Shown here: positions 13,201 through 24,486 of the stretch, piece after piece
Layout of the letters: every line of letters begins with the position of its first letter
How positions within the stretch are numbered: the first letter of the stretch is position 1
Source: Glandiceps talaboti
Taxonomy: Eukaryota > Hemichordata > Enteropneusta > Spengelidae
DNA: 64,000 nucleotides
Reading direction: 5' to 3'
Assembly: GCF_964340395.1 (NCBI RefSeq)
Contig: NC_135570.1
Span: forward strand, 1,953,001 to 2,017,000
Notes under the pieces: generated by a model
Seen by the model: only the letters and a program-made list of their open reading frames with translations
What the model was told of the DNA's origin: nothing
Databases searched by the model: none
Program-made: the position numbers and the translations under genes

Positions 13201-16200
13201 TGAAATGGAATGAGAGCGAGATTTTAGTTCTTTGGTTTTGTTTCCAAAAAAGTAATGAAAGATATATATATATATTTAGTATTAGGTGGCAATGTGTTGA
13301 GTTTACTGCAAAGTCTATCACTGTCAGATAATACATACAAGTCAAAAAATCACTTGCAATTATGTGAAGATAATAAGAACTTAGAACAGTACATGTGTTA
13401 GGCTACTGAGAGACGTGGAACTGACAAGTATGTATTCTGTAACTTGAATATGTTTTACTTTCACTGAAATAACAACAATACTAATGACAACTCAGTCTAG
13501 TTCCTATAGAATGCACTACCATTACTATGATCATCTCCACTCACACATAGGGAAGTCATTATTCTAGTGCAAAAATCTGTGCTACCCCGACTGCGTTCAT
13601 ATACACGTGATGACGTTATGATTCAGTTTCAGACTGGAGAGGTGGAGTTCAGTTGATGAACAATTGTCTAAAGGAACTAACCAATTATAACTGCCTGTCA
13701 ATTTGTGATGTATTATGCGTTGTTTACCATTCAGCCAGTGGGGGTAGCACAGATTTCTGTGCTAGAATATCGACTTTCCTTATACATGGTGGAGTGGAGA
13801 TGATCGTAGTAATTGTAACACGTCGTATAGGAACTAGACTAATGACAGCTGTCATGGCAACAACAAATATAACAACAATCAAATCACACACAACATAATT
13901 TTGATAATGTAACAAAAAAATTAACAAAAAATGAGAAATAGAAATGATAAAATAATCAACAATGATACAATTACCAACAGCACCACCATCACCAAAATTA
14001 AATAAATTGTTACTGTTGAAGGAAAACATATCTTTAACATTTTTAGATAGTAAGAACCTGGTAAATTTGAATTACAATTCTAAATAATAATCAAGATATT
14101 ATTCTCAAACAATCTTCAAATACACTAGCTGGCTTTTATAGTTAACAAAAGCAGGTAGAAACCTATCAAACATCAATGAATTAATAATTCAGGATATATT
14201 ACATCAAGTACTTGTCACCATATAACATTTTACCATAATGTCAATACTTTCAATTCTCAAGAGATCTCCAAAGTATTTTTCTCTTTCTCTGCTTATCACA
14301 AAAGTAAACCATACAACAAATATTCTGTTTGCTCATAAAATACATGTAGTACCGCTGCAATGGTCTACTTAAACACAAACTGATGTGTCTGGTCAGGCTT
14401 TGAACTTTGACCTTCTTTTGTTCTGATCTACATATATCACCTGAGGCAAGAATATTTCACTACTTTAGCTGATTGTTAAGTGTTTAATGTAGTCAACTGA
14501 CAGGGTCTTTAATGGTTTCTAATGTGCTTTCAAGTATTTAGTCAAGTGCTATTCTGACTAAGTTACAAGTAATGTACATTTGAACTGAAAGGTCGACATT
14601 CAGATATTTCGTTTTTTGAAATCACTATCCTTTCAAACAGAGTCATGGAAACAAAAATGTAAATATTTTAAGTAATGACATTGTATGTTGTGTATTTGTA
14701 GATCTAATCAAAATACTTTCTATTGAGGTACATTTACAGCAGTGGCAAGATAACTGTAGTGTTTGTACTGTACAGCCCTGTAACATGTATTAATATCAAA
14801 AAACATAGAAACCCAATCAACCCAACCACTACAATCAGAAATAATCATTGAAAAAACCATGGTTACTATATTTATTTAGACATAATTGTAAACTTAGATA
14901 TTTTCACCACTAGAAATTTTTGTGATTTTATAGTCTTCAGCTAGTTCTCAAAGACTAATTTTTACTAATTACCAGACTTGTACAATGTACAAGAAGACAT
15001 TTTTAGTCACTCCTTACTTTTGCATTTTATTTTTCAAGTGAAAATATGTCTTTAGTATAAATTAAGCATTCATTCAAATTCTGATAATGAATTTTAAGAG
15101 CTTCAAATTCTTTCTTGTAAATTCAGTTCAGAAATACTAAAAGCACATAAAATAGTCATGTCTTAGTTGCCTGGTGACAAGACCACTTCATAAGTCAAGT
15201 GAAATATTCTTTTTTGAGATTGAGTTGTTTAAAATCATGTACATACTAAATGACTGAAAACCTCATTACGATAGAAATAAGTCAAGAGAGATACAGGTGA
15301 ATATTATAAAGGGGATCAAACTTCATAATCATGTACACACAAATGAATGACAGCTGTATTTTGAAAAGTGAAAATTTCTTTTTGTTAATCCCCTTTTCAA
15401 AACTTTGCAACATTTTATCAAAATATGGGTATAGAAGAATATTGATTTTCCAAAGGCAATAAAATTAATGTATGCAGAATATATTATAATTTGTATTAAT
15501 TATTAAATTTCATTATCACAACAATTACATGTCAGTTACTAATTAATTACATTCTGTGTACAAAATCAATAATTACTTCATTTTCAATTAAAGCTCTCTT
15601 TCTTTATATCTCTACTTAATTAAATAACTGTCAATCAAATAACTAATTAAATAGTGTACTAATAACATTTTAGTAATTCATAACAGCAGTTAAATATTGA
15701 AAATTTTGAATTATATTTTGGGAACTGCAGATCATAATATGTAACACATACTAAAAGTGAAATATTAAAATAAATGAACGGAGATGAATAATATGAACAT
15801 GTGAATTCAAGACATAGAAATATTAGAAAATAAATTGCTTTAGTTTAAATGTGCACAACTTGGCTTGCACATTGTGATATAAAAAAGAGTTCTATTGGTT
15901 GATTCGTAATCAGGTACTTAAAGTTGAGTAGCGTTCTAGCGTAATCTACAAGATGAAATTTACTGTGAATTTCTAACATAATCTACACAATATAATTTAC
16001 TGTTAATCATGATCTTCACTTAATCTTATTCTGTGTGACCTTCCTCGCTTGACCCCTATTACATGAAGCAACCTACAAAATGAGATTCTACATTGACTGA
16101 AATTTTACACCCCATTTTGCCACGGCAAATATATTAACACAACCTCCTGAAAACCTTTTACAAAGTTTACACAAATAAATGCAGACTAACGTAATTAAAA

Positions 16201-18427
16201 GGTAGGATATATTTCTATAACATGTCGGCAGGATATTGAGGTAGTCTATGTAATCAAATATCAGTAGTTGCTCAGTGTTTTGAATTTCAAGTCACGATAT
16301 CCACGTATGGATAACCAGCTTGTAACCATAGCAACAATACGGCTCCCAAAATTTGATAAATTGACAGAACAGGCTAGTTTGATTCTTCCTTTTAAAAAAT
16401 TCTGAAAAAAATGTGGCCAGAATTTAAAATTTGTTTTGCAGATACACATTTTGTAAAATATCAAATTTAAATGTGATGTGCAAGTGACCAGTAGATTATT
16501 ATCAATTATGATCTGTACATTTACTGCTTTATTATTTATCACCATGGAAACAGAGTCAATATATCACCATGGAAATAATGGTAATATAACACATCATATA
16601 ATTTTACATCTGAACTGTTTCCTGTGAGTTGACTTTTGTTATGTCTGTAAAATGGCCATCTATGGTTTCAAATTGATCATGTCCTCAGGAGATTTACTCT
16701 TAACCTTTCAACCAAACGTGAAAAGTGCAAGGCCATGAAAGGTGCTTTTTAGCAATGATGAACCGTAATTGAAACGCTGTGTTCATTTATTGTTGTATGT
16801 AGACAATCTTGAATTTAAAAACACTTAAGATTAAAAACACATTAAGTTTGATAAATTGTATCGATCATAAATGGGAAGGACAGAAAATGTCAAACAAAGT
16901 AATGTGTAACTTAGCAAGTAAACAATATTGTTCTTGAGAGATATTTTATACAAAATACCTCATTGTGTATTTATCTGTGTGCATATTAAAATCAGCACAA
17001 AAAGAGAATTATTATGAGAGCAATTATTTGTCTTTGGAAAAGGTTTGCATTGGCCTCTAATGATATTGACAGAGGTATTACATCCTGTGTAAAAACTATT
17101 AATGAAGATAAATTAGTTCTAGTTAATGTGGGAGTCTATAAATTCAGAATAGAGAAGTGTTGGGACTGTGTACTATAAAATACTGCTAGCGATAAGGTTG
17201 ACTGTGTACTATAAAATACCACACGCTGAGTGTCTACTGTCCATTGCTATGAAACAAGCAAACACAGAAAACACTATAACAAAATGTGAAACAAGCAAAC
17301 AGCAAAAACACTACATAAAAACTACAACCTTAAGTAGAATTTACTTTGGAAACCCTTTTTTTTCCAAATTTGCCTCTATGAAAACCTGTACTCAACCCTT
17401 TTAAAATAGCATAAGAAATTTGGGACTTTCTTCTTTTAAGGAAATTGGCAATCTTGTAATTTCTTTTGTAGAGTTATTTGAAATTCTTAATAGAAGTTTG
17501 CCAAAAAAGAAAAGAAAAGAAAAAAGAATTGATCAGTTCTAAAAGGGCTATCATGTAAATTTTGATTGAGAGTGACAGCAATGTCACATTTCAGTGATTA
17601 TACATAAATATAATTGACACATTTGAATTTCTTGATATATTTGAAGAAAATTGTTATCAGTCCACAGAGAGTGAGTTTTAGTGTTCAATTCTAGCTTGGA
17701 ATAACTACACAGCTGTTTACTTCTATTTGAGATTTCAGCTCAAATTAGTTTTCTCTTTAAATCTGCCAATTAACATTCCTTGTATAAAATATTTACTTTG
17801 GTCCTCGTTACTTACGTTAGGATAAAACAGAAATAAATGATCAAAAATTGTACTTTTAACAGAATCAATTTATCTCTACAACCTTTGAATGACTTTAACA
17901 GCTTGTGAATATACTCTGGCTGTACTCACCAATCAATGGCCTTGTTGCTACAACAAACCCCCTTAGCAACAACTGCATGGGGTCTCATTGTGTCTCCTGG
18001 CATGCAAACATAGTGTCACTTGTAAGCTGTTATTCTTTTCTAAATGGTGTATGCAAATATCCCAAATAATCAAATTTAAATATGATTATGATAATTCCTT
18101 CTTAAATGCTACTGTCTTCTAGAATATGTCAACTTTTAGAGTCAAATAATAGCTCTTTAGTGTGACAATTTATCATTCTCTACATTTGTGGGTTTACATT
18201 AACAAAATATATTAATATCAATGAATCAGTAGTTGGAAATTTTACCTCAAATCTAAGTATTTATAGTTAATAGAGTGAGATTATATTTAGGCTGTCAGAC
18301 TTTAATACAGCAAGTGTGATAACCTAGTATGCAGCCAGCTAGACTGAAGATTTGAATTAGAAATTTCCATTTGTTATGAAACTAGCTTTAACTCCTTACT
18401 TGAAACTGAAAATATAATTATGTATAG

Positions 18428-18474
<47 letters not shown>

Positions 18475-21400
18475 ATACAACTACAACAAGACTTCGGCCT
18501 TTGTATTATCAAGTTTTCTATTGCCACAAATTGTGCAAATCTCTCAGTTTCGCATATTTTAATCCGACATGGTTTTGCTCACTTGTCTGGCGACGCGACA
18601 AACATGTAGTAAAATGTGCTCAGTAATGAATATAAATTGTGTCTAACTTGGGATTATTATTTAGTGTAAATAAGTCAACACTATTACTCCAAACACTGTC
18701 AAATAATACATTTGGAGAATTTAATTCTTGTTTGTAGAGTTTGGGTTGAAATTTCATGTTGGAAAAAATGTAGTGTAACAACAACTTAACTTGAAAACAT
18801 CATTATGATAATACCTTTTTACATTAACTCTCTTGGCAGCTGAAAAATCTTGGTCTAAAGTCACATGTATCTATTTTATTGTCGACCTACACTCAAAGTA
18901 CAGCCATAGTTACTGATAGGTAACAACTGAGGTATTGTAGTGTTACTAATACAGGTTATCAGAGAGTCCATCACTACAGTGGTAAATACTAACTCTCTGG
19001 GTCAAACAATCGATAAAATAGTTTATTTATTGACTTTGTGTTTGCAGAACTGTGCAATGCTTGCTGTTTAATGTCAATAGTTTGTAAGTTGGACAAGTTT
19101 CAAAATGCAACTTTGATGAGTTTCATGTATGTCATATAATTTACAAGTCATTTAACTTCAGAATATAACTTCAATGAGTTTCATGATTTCATCTACTGAC
19201 AGTTTTAAATAATCACGCTATTTCACGTTTATAATTGTAGTGAGTCCAGAAAATGGGTGGTTGCACAATTCTTAACTTTGTAGAAGGGGACTATGTCAAA
19301 TAATCTTAACATTATCGCCAAACTGTGTAATATATTAATAATGTCAATTTATGGGAATATGATGGAAAATGAGAATTAGTTAAAAATTATGAAGGCAAAT
19401 TTCTCGTAGTTATTTTTGTGATAACCCTCTCCTCTAGAGTATCTATGTACATGATTCCCTTAACACAGGTAGTGTAGATCTATCTGTGGCATCGAGTCAT
19501 TCTCTTTATCCAATTTACAGATCTTGACATTCAATGCCACATGTGTGTGTACTGCCATGAAACTCTAAAATGTTACAATTATTAAACTCTAAAATGTAAC
19601 AATTATGACAAGTGTGAATCTATCATGATAGTAAACTGGTCAATAAATTAGGGTGTAAAAGTTGTAGATAATGCAGTCTTTAAAAATTAGTAAAGTCACT
19701 GACAATTTAAATTGATATTCTTACCAGGTGGAGAATAAATAAGTTGATGAATCAACAGGTTGTTGCCGACAAAATCAAATTTAATTTTCTCTTATTATTT
19801 TTCTGTTATTTGATTTTATTCAGGATAACCTGCAGAGTAACAACTATTTTTTGACTATTAAAATAAAAAAAACCCCTGAAATGGGTCATGTACAATAATT
19901 ACTGGTGTGACCTTTGACCTTAAGTATTTTATACTGTAATAAATGACTTAATAAATCATTACATGGTCTTTAAAATTGTCAATAAAATCCTTTATATCCT
20001 TTGGAAGTGGAGTAATAAATTGTGATTGGTTTCTATGGCAACAGTTTATGGCTTTTGATTTCTTGTTCAGTTATAATAGTTATGTAAATGTTGAAGTACA
20101 ATCACTAATGGAGTAATAACTCTCTCTAAGACTGATGTCATGTGATCTAAATTTTGTGATGTTGCTAAATTTGGGATTCTGTTTTCAACGTTTTTGTGTC
20201 AGTGACCATTTTCATACAAAATAGCTACATCACGTTCATCATGCCATCCTGCACATATTTTCTAATAAGTCATAAAATACTTTCAAAACAGACTCCTGTA
20301 AAATATTGCCACTTTCCAGATCCAAGTCAAAGAGCTAAAATCAAGTCACTTAAAGCCATACACTCAGCAATATTTAGACTAGTTCTCTAACAGCCAGAAT
20401 AATTCATCCAGAACTCTGTCATTAGCCAAAAACAGCCATGCCAGCCATTTGTCAACCGTAATACAGTCTGTTACTTTTAACGAGGATAATTAGAACCAGT
20501 GGGTTAGAGAGAAATGAAGAGTGAATTTCATTACAAAGAATGTTTTTAGATTAGTTATCAGTTTAGCAAGCCTTTTATATGTATTGGGTATTGCTCAACC
20601 TCTAGACTACAGAGTTCGTGGCCATCTTGGCTTGCACATTTTCCATATCATTATCTCTCAGATTCTCAATGTTAGGGATTTAGTACTATACAGGTGAGAA
20701 GGGGCTGTGTAAACCATGACTAGATCCATGTTGTCTACATGTATTTTTGGATATACCTGCTTTGTTTGTTTTCTGTTCTTGTATTAAAGCTGTTGCCTGG
20801 TACGACACAAAGATGGCCGCTGAATAACACACTCAATATTCCTTTATGTAATGGTTATGTTGTGCTGACTCCAAAGTAAACAATAATTACATTCCAACCG
20901 ATACATGTCTTTGATGTCAACTGAAAGAACCTAGTCCAGCTATACAGAATAAATATCAAAGTGCAGAGTTCACACCAAGAAAAAGGAGATTCTAGTTGTT
21001 ATCAGAGCTTTTTGTTCATTTATAGACAATATAATAGACAGAATACTGTTTAAAATTTAACAGAATGTAGGCAATCCTTAAAGGCCCATGCTTCAATCCC
21101 ATGATCTTCAATTAATGATATCTTATCAGTGGAACCGTAAGAACGACACATAGGATTATTCTTTTGTTGTTGGATCCTGAGGCCAACTTTTTTAATAGCT
21201 ATGTCAGATCAGCTATAAGAATTATGTACGATTTATTTTTTGCTGTGGACCAATTTTTTAAATAGCTTTACTAGACAACTATTTATTCACACTGTTTATT
21301 TTAATCCTTATCCAAACTAAAAAAGTCAATAATTTCATAATTTAACTTATTTTCATTTCACAGGCTAATACTTGATATCACTTAAATAAGTCAATCTTTT

Positions 21401-24325
21401 AAAAACTAAATGACGATAATTTCTTAATTTCAATTATTTTCATTCACAGGATTACTCGACGTTCCAATCTGTGCAGTTCACGATGAAGGCTTCATAAGTA
21501 ATCCACGCTACAACCGACCCAGCACACAGGAATCACGACGCCTCTACTCATATGCAGGACGTATGCCGATCCATTCTGTTACATACAATGTCCATAATCT
21601 TAATCCTATGATTAACACTAACAAGTATCCATTGGATGTTATCACTGGATTAGCCAATTATCCATGGGGCTTTAAGGAAAAGGCTTCAAAATATGGAATG
21701 GGTGAGTATATTTTAAGGGGGTGGGGGTGAGTTAATTATTATTTATGGCCAACTATGATAATGGGGTATTTTGAGATGTGATATATGACATGTATGTTAA
21801 TGGTAGATTATTCTAATTAGCTCTGTTCCCTTTCCTCTCCACTAGATATTAATTATATTGTGTACACTGGATTGATATCCATGTCTAAACAATCTTGAAT
21901 AGGTACAGACCATAAACTTGTTTGTCAACAAATGGGATACTGATAGAGATCGACCATTTAGCAATAATATAGTTACGTAAATATATATTTCAGTGAGTAC
22001 AACAAAATAAATCAGCAATTATGAGAACAAAATTTCACGTTACAGAATTTTAGGCAAAATTACATATTTTTGTGTTTTCATTATTTCTTTATCTCTCTAC
22101 TCAGTGAAGCCATATATACACACAACAAATGATGGCTGTCAGTCTTGCCAACATAACGCTAAAATAATCTGAAATATTCAAACTTTTTAAAATAAAAACT
22201 GACATTGTAAACCAAATCAGGAAAGAGTAAGGCGACTTAATACTAGTTAATGGTATTTTGCCTTTCCAATACAAGTTGTAGTCGATCAATATTTCCTGTC
22301 TGCATGGATGCATATAGAATGAATGAAAGTACAGACAAAGTGTAAAGTCTGAGTAAAATATTCCATGGTTGCCATGGTGACAGACAGTTTTTTTTTTGCC
22401 TGCAGTAGTTTAATATGTTAGATGATACTAAAGTTGTAGAATTGGTCTCTGAGACAAGACAAGATTGATATGAACTGTTAAGTGGTTTGGTTTTAATGAA
22501 ATGTTTCAAATTACATTTAAATGCCAATAGTTTCTGATGAAATTCAATCCTATCTCAGTCTTCAAACAAATAGTGCATTACATATACATATCAATCTCTT
22601 TAAGTCTGGTTTATCTAGCAGTTACCATGACAACAGGTATTAGTGGTTTCTACTGCAGTATTTATGAAAATTGGCCATGACCATTTAAGGTGTGAGATTT
22701 ATTAAATAGTTGTTCTATGAGGAACATCACGAATGAAAAAATATTTGTTGAAATGACAGAAATTGAATTTTGAGATATTAAGAAAGGATTGATAAAACTT
22801 TAGGAGTGAATATGTGTAAACTGAAGTCTGGAACTGCACTAGATATAACTGGGATATTATTTTTTATTGATCAGATGACCAACAATATGTTAAATGAAAA
22901 TTGTTAAAGTACCAATAATTCTAGAAAAAGGACAGGATTTGTAACTCTGGAAATTATTGTTAATCTGGTATTTATCTTGTCTGGTAAACCAATGGTGAAT
23001 GAACAACAAACTGTATATGGAAACACAAGTAAATAACTCTTTTTATAGTGACATTGTACACTTCATAAAAAGAGAATTAGCAAACCTTGTACAATGCAAG
23101 ACTTTGTAGTGACAATAAACAATAACCAATAGCACACAACAATTACACACTGTGTGTGACCACCTACATGTATGTCTTCAAACTTTGCCCAGTCACTCAA
23201 GTCTATTGTGTAAATAATACATGCGGTAGTCCACAGAATTGTCTTGGTGTTATTATCTCAAGAACCTGTCTACACCTTCTTGAGATAGACTAACACAAGA
23301 TGCCCTCAACACCTTCTTGAGATTTTCTCTGGGTTTATATACTCTGAGGTACACTATAAGGTTCAGTTCCTGACATCGGATTAAAGTCCACCAACATTTT
23401 ACCCTAATTTTTCCTCTTGACATATTTCACCTAGGTGCGTGGTATGACAATGTGGATTTTGTTCTGGTATCTATTAAAGTGACACAATACACAGTAAAGA
23501 TAGAAAATCTTGTTTAACAACTCTCAGTTGAATAGACGGGATGTACAAAGCTTTCACCGGCCTACCCAGCATAGTACAATAACACAAAAGTACACCATGC
23601 CAGCACACAGGACAATCAAATACATGCACTCAAAGCATAAAAATAGCTTTCCATTTGTGATAAATCAGTAAATCTACACAGCATTTATATAAAGCTGAAA
23701 AGAAAGGTTGGAAAAATTACTTTTGGGCAATGTTAGTTTGAAATAGTGCAAGCCGTAGGGTTTGTTTATGACTTTGTATGCATCTAGTGAACCAAGGTTG
23801 ATGAGTTGGTTGTAATAAATATCGTGTACATGTACATGATTTGAAATGGCCCCATTAATTTGATAGAAGGTCTAAACATAGTGGGTGGAGGCTCTGAAAG
23901 TATTACATGTATATCCTGTCCACATAGTTAATGAAATTTGATAGAGTGGATAGGCAATAGTGTTCATTATCAGTTACCTACTATTCACCTGTCTGTGTTT
24001 ATGAGAGATATACTGGTAGGCAGGGTTTGTATTCACATGTAGGATAGTAACAATTCACACAAATCATTCACGTGATTCAGGGTGTTTTCAAGGACAACAA
24101 GCCATTAGGCAGCCTTTGTTATGTCTGTGTGTACAAGCTATTGTGTGAACTTGCCCTGTTGCTACCTTGGTCAAATTTTGTTGTTGAAAGACTCCACTAT
24201 CTCATTGAAATGGGCGGCCATCAACAGATTAGGACAACTTTTCTCCCCTCTATTCTCTCCCTCTTTTTCATCAAAATAAAAGTTGTAGCAAGTTTGGTTT
24301 TGTTTTGCTTCATGGTATAAATATA

Positions 24326-24365
<40 letters not shown>

Positions 24366-24441
24366 ATGCGTGTGTGTGTGTCTATACATGTGTATATATG
24401 TGTGTATGTGTGTGCGCACGGATATGTGCATGTGCAGTGTA

Positions 24442-24486
<45 letters not shown>

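Larger units (their letters stand above)
13841..21449. other. TBATA intron 1, long non-coding stretch
   Basis: No exon recognised. Contents worth naming: the inverted dispersed element at 14895-15055, an (AAAT)n at 18429-18476, and an element-like stretch at 21078-21200 beginning AAAGGCCCATG. The rest is AT-rich and featureless by eye. Confidence 0.4.
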
